Origin: Garcia nutans
Taxonomy: Eukaryota; Streptophyta; Magnoliopsida; Malpighiales; Euphorbiaceae
Direction: 5' to 3'
DNA length: 64,000 nt
Assembly: GCA_947685225.1 (NCBI GenBank)
Contig: CANTUV010000024.1
Coordinates: forward strand, 15,766,001 to 15,830,000
The notes below the pieces were generated by a model. That model was not told the DNA's origin, made no database searches, and saw only the letters and a program-made list of their open reading frames with translations. Shown here one piece after another: positions 1 through 9,243 of this stretch; the first letter of the stretch is position 1, and each line of letters starts with the position of its first letter. The translations under genes and the position numbers were made by a program.

Positions 1-969
1 TGAGATATTTGAAGCATTGTGCCTAGTTTGATCATGAGAAAATGAGAAAGGAGTTGATAATGGAATTATGAAAGAAATTTGTGCCTAGTATGTTATTCAA
101 TTTTCAGAGTTTTGTGTTTGGCGTCATGCCTAAGATGTAACAGTCCCTTAAAGCTGGGTTGGGCTTGGTCCTTGAAGCCTAGTCGGGAGTTACATGATGT
201 AGCAAACCCTTGAAGCTAGGTTGGGCCTAGTCCTTAAAGCCTAGTTGGGATGTTACATATGAGGTAATCCTAATTGTGATTATGATTTGCCTTCGGGCTA
301 GACACCTGGTGTCATCTTGGACCAAAGCAGTAACTCTAGAATTTGAATGGCATATTGAATCTTTTGGGCCCATGCTTGTGTTTGCTTTTATGTGAATTAT
401 GAATTGTGGAACAATTGAACAATTTATCAAGAAATATAGATTAGTTATGCATTAGCATTGCATTTGAACTATATTGTTATCAAAGTTTATATCACTAAGC
501 TTTTGGCTTAGCAAGATTGTGGCTCATCACGCAGGTGACATGGTAGATCTGGTTGAGTCAGAGAGTTCATTTAGATCGAGTCGAGTCTAGGCTTGAGATC
601 TTGAGTGCAGAGTTGATTGTTGGACATCAAGATCAAAGACAAACTGCCAGCATGTATATATTTTATATTTTTTTACATAATGATTTCATGTATATTATGT
701 TATATTTTGATGTATATATATGTATAATCCACAAACTGTCGAAAATGTTTTGGATAAACCTTTGGTAATGAAGTATACATATGTGTTTTAGAAAGTAATA
801 TTTTATCTATTATTTATATGATATCAATTGAATGTTTTAAGTTTATACAGATTTTATAAGTGAAGATTTATGTTGTTAAAATAGGCTGTGACATTCTTGT
901 ATCCTATATTCATATATTACATATGTTGGGTGTATGTAGTGTACGTATATTGGGTATAAGGGTGTTACA
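1..969 (+). repeat. 5' LTR of family A chromovirus, 3' part only
   Basis: The sequence ends in GGGTGTTACA directly before an initiator-Met PBS, which fixes the LTR end. Full LTRs of the family are 2.4-3.0 kb, so about 1.5-2 kb lies outside the window. Inside are the family landmarks: repeated 'CTTGAAGC..GGTTGGGC' modules at about 130-255, a conserved 'AACCAAAGCAGTAACTCT'-like stretch near 322, the twin hairpin at 495-531 and 'GCCAGCATGTATATA' near 645. Its last 80 bases differ clearly from those of the two LTRs to the right, so it belongs to a different subfamily or an older copy. Confidence 0.8.
495..531 (+). other. Twin hairpin of LTR (decayed second stem)
   Basis: Stem 1 is CTAAGC (495-500) with GCTTAG (506-511). 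Stem 2 (511-517 with 525-531) has lost two of seven pairs relative to the other LTRs (GCAAGAT against ATCACGC), consistent with CpG decay. See the finding on twin hairpins. Confidence 0.6.
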
Positions 970-976
970 TTTGTTT

Positions 977-988
977 TGGTATCAGAGC
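977..988 (+). other. Primer binding site, initiator-Met tRNA type
   Basis: TGGTATCAGAGC, complementary to the 3' end of plant initiator methionine tRNA, lies seven bases after the LTR end at 969. This is the usual minus-strand primer site of plant gypsy and copia elements. Confidence 0.85.
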
Positions 989-1139
989 CTAGGTTTGAGG
1001 TTCTCAACCTAGGTGGGCTGTAAGAGAAAGAAAATGGAAATTTTTAAATATGGTTTTTAAATATGATACATGCGTTGGCACTGGCAGTTTCTGATCTCTG
1101 ATGTGGCAAATTTTGCTGTGTTTGCAGATATAGGTAGTT

Positions 1140-2279
1140 ATGGCGTCTCAAACACATAAGTCTGCTGAGGGTAGTGCAGAAAGTGTGGCTCCTGTTGAGG
1201 GTAGAGATGGAGCTAGAGTTGAGATAGCTGGAAGGCACCTACTCCTGTGCTAGAGAGACCAGCAGTCGAAGAGATTCCACCAGGCTTTTTTTGGGTACGG
1301 CATATGGTGAAGTTGTTGAGGTAGGCTCCAGTTCAGCAGCCGCCGCTGCCGTAGCTGCAGCCGCAATTATCGATGAGGAAATATGATAAGTTGAGGAAGT
1401 TTCGAGCTGAGGACTTTATTGGTACTACAGACCCTGTTGTAGCTGAGCAGTGGCTAGATAGAGTCCATAGAGTGTTCATCTAGCTGCAGGTACTCTAAAA
1501 GAAAAGTTTGATTATGCCAGATCTCTTTTGCAAAGGGATGCATATTATTGGTGGAAGACGGTTCTACATGCCCTGGATGATCCACCAATCTTGACCTAAG
1601 ATGATTTTCTGCGAGAGATCGAGCAAAAGTATACTCCGAGGGGGTATAAAGATTCAAAGAAGATAGAGTTCTTGAGTTTGAAGTAGGATACCAGGACTGT
1701 GTCAGAGTATGAGATAGAGTTTACCCGGTTGAGTCAGTATGCTGGTGGGATTATTTCTGATGAGATTGACCAGTGTCAGAGATTTAAGGAAAGGTTTGAG
1801 AGCCTCTATCATGTGCATTATCGCAGGTTCCCGGTATCAAGATTTTTCCCAATTAGTTGCAGCTACCATGAGTGTTGAGAGAGCATAGGGTCTTGCAGCA
1901 GTTGCTAGAGATGAGGAGACCTCAAAGTGAGACAGGATCTTCATATGTGAAGAGAGGTCGAGGAGAATATTTTTTGAGGTTTAGTAGCAGCCAGAGGTAG
2001 CTCGGTAGGTCAGTACAGCAGCAGAGGCAGAGATCGAGACCTACAGTTTCTATGGCTAGTGCTCCGACTTTAGTAGTTTAGAGGCCATTTCCATATACCT
2101 GTGTCCATTATGGTAGGGCACACGGGGGTGCTTGCTGGAAGATAGGTGGACCAACAGTGTGTTATAGGTGTGGGTTACCAGATCACTTCATCAAAGATTA
2201 CCTAGAGCCACCAGAAGATAGACATACAGATACTGCAGCTTCTCGACCCAGTGTTAGAGGGGGTCATGGTGGCAGAGGT
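1140..2279 (+). pseudogene. gag remnant of family A chromovirus (first internal copy)
   Basis: This is the remains of a capsid/nucleocapsid gene. The start ATG at 1140 opens MASQTHKS and is followed by 'EGSAESVAP', matching the gag copies at 7925 and at 36066/42706 (-). A frameshift follows near 1235. Retrotrans_gag-type sequence reappears in other frames: 'AEQWLDRVHRVF' near 1444, 'FDYARSLLQ' near 1508, 'DDFLREIEQKYTPR' near 1599, 'YAGGIISDEID' near 1739. Several in-frame stops interrupt it. The zinc knuckle near 2160-2205 reads C-X2-C-X4-H-X4-Y, so the last cysteine is lost. The frame stops exactly where an LTR begins at 2280; nothing of protease, RT or integrase follows. It is non-functional, and it is clearly a gag relic rather than a host gene. 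Confidence 0.85.
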
Positions 2280-3089
2280 TGTAATATCCCAATGTATGCC
2301 TTAGAAGTTTGAATATTGTTGTTGTTTTAAATTGGATTGAATGTATATGTTAATTTGCAAGAGAAAAGAAATTAAAAGAAAGAGTATATGTTGTATATAT
2401 GGAAGTATAAATAACATATACATAAGTCAAATGGAGAGTCAAGGGATGAAGATATTTATTTGGTTATTTGTGAAATTACTAAAAGAGGGCAAGTGCTTTA
2501 AAGGAAATCAAAACAAATTGTATAAGGGTGTTTAGGTAATTGACTCTTGAGAAATGCTTGGTGGAGGTTTAAAGAGATGCAAAATTTGACTTTGCTTCTT
2601 CATTTTCTTTTCTTCTTCCTTGGTGGCCGGGCATCTCAAAGACAAGAGAGAAAGAGGAGAGTTTTGAGTTCTTAGACCAAATTCAAAGGAGAATCAAAGA
2701 GTTTTGAAGTTTCATCAACTTTGGTAAGTTCTTTTTCTTGATTTCTCTTGCTTTCTCTTGTTTTTTTTATTGAGTGGTGTTTGAGTTTGATAAGTTGTTG
2801 TGATAGTAGAGAGTATTTTTTGATTGTGATGTGTTTTAGAGTGTTTGGTTGTTTGATGATGGATTTTAAAGATGGATTGAAGAAAAGAGTAAGTTGGTTG
2901 GAAGAGATGGTGTTGTATTTGTGTTTAGGGTTTTGTGATTTGTGTTTGTATAGATGTGGAGTTGTTTTGGTGTTTTTGTAAGTTTAAGATGGTTTTTGGG
3001 TATGTTTTGTTAAGTTTGTTGGAAGTGGATGTTGGTGAAAAGGAGTGTTTTGTTGGGTGTTTTGTTGTTTTGGCCTGAATCTGAGTTTT

Positions 3090-3395
3090 TGCCTGACACG
3101 CCCATGAGCACGTTCAGATTCTTAGGCGTGTCAATTGTGTTGGAGGCAGTAGGTTTGACACGACCAGTAACACGCCCGTGTTATTGAGTGTGTCATAGCT
3201 ACTGTGAGATTGGAGAGTTTACACGGCCATGAGCACGCTCATGATGTTGGACGTGTTGATATTTTCAGAGAGGCAGAATGTATTACACGCCCAGTGACAC
3301 GCCCGTGGTTCTAAGCATGTAAAAGCTTCTGTGTTATGGAGTTAGGGCACGGTCAGGGACACGCCCGTGTGGTTGAGCGTGTCATGTTTAGGGTT
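3090..3395 (+). repeat. GC-rich dyad modules in LTR1
   Basis: About five modules spaced roughly 60-66 bp apart, each built on ACACG-CC...ACACGCCCGTG...GYGTGTC, which can pair within each module. This is a GC-rich island inside an AT-rich LTR. The same slot in other LTRs of the family holds different motifs of similar design (5505-5745, 10088-10280, 27668-27900, 31120-31255, 37733-37890, 44396-44555). Confidence 0.6.
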
Positions 3396-4347
3396 TGCCC
3401 TAGTTAACTCTTAATTTGATTATCTCATGTGTATTCCTAAGCAAGTGTATGTTATTATTTTGGATTAGGTCTTAAAGAAAGTGATTTGTCATTGATCTAA
3501 GAAGTAAAAGAATCTTGGAAAAGGAAAGTGTTTAGAGTTGTGTGAATTGTTATTGAGGTAAGTACAAACCTTGCATTGTTGCATACATTCATGTGAATCT
3601 TGTGAAATGTAATATATGTATAATGTGAAATGAGATGATTGAGGCATGTATGCATATATGATTATGTTCAATGTAATTGATTATGGATATGTGAAAGATG
3701 ATGTATTATATTGTGAATTGAGACATGATGATTCAAATGTGATGAGAAGCCATTGTGAGTGGCTATGGTTATACAAATGAAAGTGTTGAGGCATGATTGC
3801 CTATTTGATATTGAGATACAAATTGAGAAAGAGACTAATGATATAATTGTATGTTTAATATGTTATTCAGTTTCAGAGTTCTGGATTTGGGTGGCATGCC
3901 TATGAAATTATGAATAGTAACAGTCTTGCCGGGTTGAGGATCTCTTCAATTTGAGTTGAATTGAGGTCCAAGAGACTGGGTCTGTTACATTATGAGAATT
4001 GTGATTATGAGATATATGATTGGTAACAATCTTGCTGGGTTGAGGATCTCCTCAATTTGTTGAGTGATGGTCCAAGAGACTGGGTCTATTACACTATCCA
4101 TGGATAGATATTTATATATATGTTGCCTACAGGCTTGATTATTGTGATTATGAACCAAAGCAGTAACTCTGAATTCTGAATATCGTATTAAACACTTGTT
4201 GGGCCCATAGGTGTTTATGTCATGATGATGTTATAGTGTGATGAAATAATGTAATATTCATGAATATTGTAATTTGAGTATGATCTTTATGGTTTGATTG
4301 TATATCATTGTTATTGATTGTGCATAATAGCATTATGGTTTGTACTA

Positions 4348-4385
4348 CTGAGTTATTGGCTCAGCGCGATTATGATTCATCGCGC
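4348..4385 (+). other. Twin hairpin of LTR1, with compensatory change
   Basis: Stem 1 is CTGAG (4348-4352) with CTCAG (4360-4364), where other LTRs have CTAAG/CTTAG: both sides changed and pairing is kept. Stem 2 is GCGCGAT (4364-4370) with ATCGCGC (4379-4385). Confidence 0.7.
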
Positions 4386-4688
4386 AGGTGATAGAGGAGA
4401 TAGAGTTGAGACGGAGGATTCCTCTAGACCTAGTTGAGGTTGTTTTGATTGTGAAGAGTTGGATTAAAGCTTACAGAGAGTCAAGCTGCCAATCATGTAT
4501 ATATTTCATATTTTGTAATTTTTGAGGTTTAATGTATTTATATTTGTAAGTTTTGGATGTAACTTCCGTTGCGTAATAAACAAATGTTTTTATCTATTGT
4601 GTCTTATGATTTTCATTTCTCTTTATTTGGTATTTCTTAAATTTTTAGTTTTACTTTAAATATGATTTGTGTATTTATAAAGTGTGTC

Positions 4689-4693
4689 ATTTC
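4689..4693 (+). repeat. Target site duplication ATTTC, left copy
   Basis: ATTTC directly before the solo LTR; the identical right copy is at 7680-7684. Confidence 0.9.
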
Positions 4694-5504
4694 TGTAATA
4701 TCCCAAAATGTGCCCTAGAAGTATTGATGTAATTGTTGTTTGATTTGAATTAAATGTTTATGTGTTATTGGAAAGGAAAAATGTATTTTGAGATAATGTA
4801 TATGTTGGGTATATGGTAATATATATAACATATATGTTGGTCAAAAGGGATGGTCAATGGAAGAGGATATTTATTTGTGATATGTGAAATTACTTAAATG
4901 GGCATATAAGTGACAAGAGTTAAGTTAAATGGATGAGGGCAATTTGGTAATTGCTTTGTTAGGATTGCTTGGTGGAGATTTAAAGAAGAAGAGAAGTTTG
5001 ACTTGTCTTCATTTTCTCTTCTTTGCTTGGTGTGGCCGGCTACCAAAGGGAAAGAGAGAGCAAGTGAGGTGTTTTGATTTCTAACATCAAATTGAAGGAA
5101 GAATCAAAGGATTAAGTTGGAGATTTGTGAAATTTCTTCAATTGAGGTAAGTACTCTCTTGTTTTCCCTTGTTATTTTTGAAGTTGTGTTTGAAGTGAGT
5201 TTTGATTTGTTGGGATTATGATTTGGTGTGGTTGAGATGTGTTTATAAGTGTTGGTTTTGGTTTGAGGATGGTAAGTTAAGTGGATGTTGGTATTGAAAG
5301 AATAAGAATGATGTTGGTTTTAGGGTTTTGAAGTGGTATGTGTTTAAATGTGTTGTTAATGTTTTGTTAATGAGAATATTGTGATGAATATGTAAAATAA
5401 GTGTTAATGACATAGTTTAGATCCATTTGAATGAGGTTATGGTGTGCACAATGTGTTTAAATGCAATTAAAAGAGTTTTGGCCATATTTAGGGTTTTTGT
5501 TCAT

Positions 5505-5745
5505 GAGAGACACGACCAAGACTTAAGATTTTGGAGAGACACGGCCAAGCTTAATGAAACTTGGCCGTGTTGGATGAATTTTGGAGAGACACGGCCACTG
5601 GCTTGGCCGTGTCCCTTGACTGTGTCTGCCACTGCCTGATTTTTGTTGAGAGACACGGCCGTGTCCTTTGCCCGTGTCTGCCTCGGCTTGAATTGGTGTT
5701 GAGAGACACGGCCACAAGCTTGGCCGTGTCCCTTGAGGGTGTTAG
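5505..5745 (+). repeat. GC-rich dyad modules in solo LTR
   Basis: Four to five modules begin AGAGACACGGCC and are followed by GGCCGTGT, spaced about 60 bp apart (near 5506, 5536, 5586, 5650, 5700). Each can form an ACACGGCC/GGCCGTGT stem. They create overlapping open frames on both strands that I do not consider genes. Confidence 0.6.
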
Positions 5746-6607
5746 CTACTGTGATTGTTCCTTTGTTCTTCTTGCATTATTGAGATTGAACATTCATTTG
5801 ATGACAATGATGATGCATATGATACTATATGAACAATGCTATGTTTTATGCATTGTGAATCTTGTGAATGGTAATGTGTTATATGAATAATGTACTTTGT
5901 AGTGTTACATCAATGATGCAATATGTAAAATGTGAAGGATATGATGGGATAATTGATTATGTATAGCTTGATGGGAGTAGTTCTTGAGTGTGAAAGAGAC
6001 GAGGATCATCCAAAAAGGTATGTGCAATGCAATTTGTTATGATAAATGTTTTAATAATGAATGATGTTAATGTGTCTTGAGAAATGATGAAATGTGATGT
6101 TATCATAATTGATAATGATGATTAAAATGAAATAAATAGACATATGGTTTATATGACAATGAATTTAAGATACATGTGCAATGAAATGGATTATGTATGC
6201 TTGAATGATGAAGTGTATAATGTGAATTAAGACATAAAGAGGTGTGAAACTAATGTTTTGAGTTATAATGCTGTGAATGATATGATTGAAGAATGCCTAG
6301 ATGGTATGATTGAATAATGATATGTGTGTTTAGTTAATGTAATTGATGTTGCATATATCAATGATGATATATGAAAGGTAATTTGAGATATAATGTGATG
6401 TGAAGCCATTGTGATTGGCTATGATAACTCAAATGTGATGTGAAGCCATTGTGATTGGCTATGATGATTCAATTGTGATAAATGAGGCATGTTTACCTAG
6501 ATAATGATTCAATTGAGAATAATATGGATAATGAAATAATAAATGAATTGTGTGACTAATGTGTTATTCCATTTTCAGAGTTTGTTGTTGGTGGCATGCC
6601 TAATGAT

Positions 6608-6850
6608 AGTAACAATCTCTTGAAGTTAGGTTGGGCTTGATCCTTGAAGCCAAGTTGGGTAGAAGTTTAACATGTTTTACTCCCCTTGAAGCTTGGTTGG
6701 GTCTAGTCCTTGAAGCCTAATTGAGATGTTACAACCCTTGAAGCTAGGTTGGATTGGTTCTTGAAGCCAAGTTGGGTTGAGACTTAGCATGCTATGTTCC
6801 CCTTGAAGCTTGGTTGAATCTAAATCCTTGAAGCCTAGTTGGGTCTATGA
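6608..6850 (+). repeat. Tandem 'CTTGAAGC-GGTTGGG' modules
   Basis: Four diverged copies of a roughly 60-bp unit: a GTAACA/GTTACA-like start, CTTGAAGCTNGGTTGG, then CCTTGAAGCC(A/T)AGTTGGG. Two to three copies occur at the same place in LTR3 (10770-10935) and in the LTR at 1-969. The minus-strand LTRs have an analogous pair of modules with AACCCGGCTAGAC (30310-30400 and equivalents). Confidence 0.55.
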
Positions 6851-7321
6851 TAATGATAAATGTGATAACAAAACCAAAGCATTAACTCTGAAAATTGAAT
6901 GGCATATTAGTGTCTTTTGGGCCTGAGTCTGTCTTTCTTGTCAATGTGATATACAAATGTTGAAATAAATGAGTAATGAGATCTATGGTTGCTTTGTTGG
7001 AAATGTGATTCATGAATGGTGATAATGATTGTCTTCATTGGAAATGTTATCCATGATTGGTGAATTGTGAATAAAATTATGATACGAAATATGATATGTA
7101 ATATGTATATTGATATAATGATTGTGAGTATTAGTGATGGATTGTGGTTGGTGTTAATGATATGTATATATATGTATATATAATATATGAGATTAGTAGA
7201 GATATTTGAAAGGTGCAATTCAAAAGGAAAAACATGATAAGAAACTAATGATACATGAAAGTGATATTTCATTATATACTAGAATTTCTATAATGTATGT
7301 TTATATGTTATATTTGTACTA

Positions 7322-7358
7322 CTAAGCTCTCGGGCTTAGCGCGGATGTGTAATCGCGC
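7322..7358 (+). other. Twin hairpin of solo LTR
   Basis: Stem 1 is CTAAGC (7322-7327) with GCTTAG (7334-7339). Stem 2 is GCGC-GGAT (7339-7346, with one bulged G) with ATCGCGC (7352-7358). Confidence 0.65.
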
Positions 7359-7679
7359 AGGTGACTAGGTGGAAGATATGAAGTCTTTCGTTATGCCATG
7401 AGAAGAGTAAGAGGTTGTCGAGACCAACTAGAGGGTGATGCATACATGTATAACTTTTAATTATGATGTATTTCTGACGAGAAAGTATTTATATGTATAA
7501 ATGAAGTTTTGATAATGATAATGATTTTGTAAATGTTATTTAAAGTAACGTATTATGGTTTGAACTCTGTTACAGGTTTTTAAAAAGGTAATGAAAAGTG
7601 ACATCCTCATACTTTATATACTTACTGAACGTATACTAGGTATATGTATAGTATTTATATAGGGTATCAGGGTGTTACA

Positions 7680-7755
7680 ATTTCTATATTCAGTATACGT
7701 ATAATACGATCGTATAAGCATGCTTTGTACGTATACGGGATATAGGGGTGTTACA
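7680..7755 (+). repeat. TSD ATTTC (7680-7684) and final part of LTR1
   Basis: 7680-7684 repeats ATTTC; the rest resumes LTR1, whose last bases (TATACGGGATATAGGGGTGTTACA region) closely match the end of LTR3 at 11640. This shows that LTR1 and LTR3 are of one subfamily. Confidence 0.85.
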
Positions 7756-7762
7756 ATTGTTT

Positions 7763-7774
7763 TGGTATCAGAGC
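7763..7774 (+). other. Primer binding site, initiator-Met tRNA type
   Basis: TGGTATCAGAGC, seven bases after the LTR end at 7755. Confidence 0.85.
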
Positions 7775-7924
7775 CTAGGTTTGAGATTCTCAACCTAGGT
7801 AAAATGAAAGAAAAAGAATATTTTGACTTTAAAAGTTAGTTTTTGAATAACATACATGTTTGGTATTGGCAGTCTCTGATCTTTAATGGGATGTATTCTG
7901 CTGTGTTTGCAGACATAGGTTGTG

Positions 7925-9243
7925 ATGGATTCTCACTTGCGTCAGTCAGTAGAGGGTAGTGCGGAGAGTGTAGCTTCTGATGAGGTTAGAGAAGGAGCTA
8001 GAGTGGATAGTGCTGGAGAGGTACCTGCTTCTGTGTCGGGGAGACCAGCTGGTGAGGAGGTTCCGCCAGTTTGGCTTAGGCATGTGGTAGAGATATTGAG
8101 GCAAGCACCAGTGCAACCACCGCCACCACCCCCATAGCCTTTGGTATCAGTGAGACAGTATGATAAATTAAGGAAGTATGGAGCAGAAGATTTTCTAGGT
8201 ACTATTGATCCAGCTGTAGCTGAGCAGTGGCTAGATAAAGTACAGAGAATATTTGTTCAGTTACAAACCACTCCAGAAGAAAATTTTGATTATGCAAGAT
8301 CATTGTTGCAGAAGGACGCATATGATTGTTGGAAGACAGTGCCCCATGCTATGGATGATCCACCTACTTTGTCCTATGCTGATTTCCTAAGAGAGTTTGA
8401 ATTGAAGTATACTCCAAGGGAGTATAAAGATGTGAAGAAGATGGAGTTTCTGACCTTGAGGCAAGATCACCGGTCTGTAACGGAGTATGAGTTAGAATTT
8501 ATCCGGTTGAGCCACTACGCCGGGGGAATTATTTCTGACGAGATTGACAGGTGTAGAAGGTTTGAGGAGGGATTGAGACCCTCAATTATGTGTCTTGTGG
8601 CTGGTTCTAGATACCAAGACTTTTCCCAACTGGTTGCAGCAGCTAGGAGTGTGGAAAGAGCTCAGAATATTGCAGCAGCTGCTTCTGAGGAAGAGATCAG
8701 GGTTAGTAGACCCCAGTTTGAGGCAGGGTCTTCTTCTGTGAATAGAGGTAGGGGAAGTTTTGTTCCCAGAATCAGTCGGAGTCAAAGACAGGCTGGTAGG
8801 TCGGTTCAGTTTCAGAGATAGAGATCAAGACCTACAGCTTCAGTAGCGAGTGCTCCTACTCCGGTAGTTTAGAGATCCACTCCACTTGTGTGTGCTCAGT
8901 GTGGTGGAACACATAGGGATGCTTGTTGGAGGAATAGTGGACCAGCTGTGTGCTTTTGATGTGGATCTCCGGATCATTTTATTAGAGAGTGTCCAGAGAT
9001 GCGAGAACAGAGGTCAGCAGATTTTGTAGTTTCTCGACCTAGTGTCAGAGGTGGTCGAGGGGGCAAAAGTTTTAGCAGAGGGGGTAGACCTGGGTATAGT
9101 CAGAGATGATCTTCATCCAGGGATACTAGACCAGATGAGGCTGGGCCTTCTCAACGAGTTTATGTGATGCAGAGGCAGCCAGATGCTTCGGCAGTCATAG
9201 CTGGTACTTTCTCTTTATTTGGTATTTCAGTACTTGCTTTTAA
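7925..9243 (+). pseudogene. gag (plus first residues of protease) of family A chromovirus, second internal copy
   Basis: ATG at 7925 (MDSHLRQS) was chosen because gag of the related copies starts at the same place; a GTG just upstream is less likely. A proline-rich stretch lies near 8105-8135, then the Retrotrans_gag domain ('AEQWLDKVQRIF', 'FDYARSLLQKDAYD', 'FLREFELKYTPREYKD', 'YAGGIISDEID') at about 8150-8680. A CCHC-like first motif lies near 8891 and a canonical knuckle C-X2-C-X4-H-X4-C at about 8951-8992. One frame runs through the whole stretch and is broken only by stops at 8135, 8819, 8870, 8957 and 9107. All five are explained by C to T (CAG to TAG three times, CGA to TGA twice). At about 9200 the protease entry ('GTFSLFGISVLA') begins, but it runs into LTR3 at 9244, so the active site and all of pol are deleted. 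Confidence 0.9.

Larger units (their letters stand above)
2280..4693 (+). repeat. Family A LTR, first part (LTR1, interrupted by solo LTR)
   Basis: It starts TGTAATATCCC and carries the family landmarks in order: a TATATGTTGTATATA dyad near 2388, a GA-rich stretch, GC-rich dyad modules at 3090-3395, the 'TTCAGAGTTCTGG' block near 3872, 'AACCAAAGCAGTAACTCTGAA' near 4154 and the twin hairpin at 4348-4385. It breaks off at ATTTC (4689-4693), where another LTR is inserted, and resumes at 7680-7755. Joined without the insertion it is about 2.5 kb and ends just before a PBS, so it is the 5' LTR of the gag copy at 7925. Confidence 0.85.
4694..7679 (+). mobile_element. Solo LTR of family A, inserted in LTR1
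   Basis: A 2986-bp LTR begins TGTAATATCCC and ends GGGTGTTACA, with identical 5-bp flanks ATTTC on both sides and no internal region. It is therefore the product of recombination between the two LTRs of a former full element that had inserted into LTR1. It carries dyad modules of the ACACGGCC...GGCCGTGT type (5505-5745), four modules of about 60 bp with 'CTTGAAGC..GGTTGGG' at 6608-6850, and the twin hairpin at 7322-7358. It is some 500 bp longer than the other family A LTRs, so it represents a distinct subfamily. Confidence 0.9.

Noticed and set aside
3090..3395. CRISPR-like spacing of GC-rich repeats
   Set aside because: Repeats are degenerate, the spacers are also repeated, and the context is a plant LTR.
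5427..5890. Overlapping open frames on both strands in the solo LTR
   Set aside because: They are produced by the ACACGGCC/GGCCGTGT dyad modules inside an LTR; no protein family similarity and no conservation of the frames in other LTRs.
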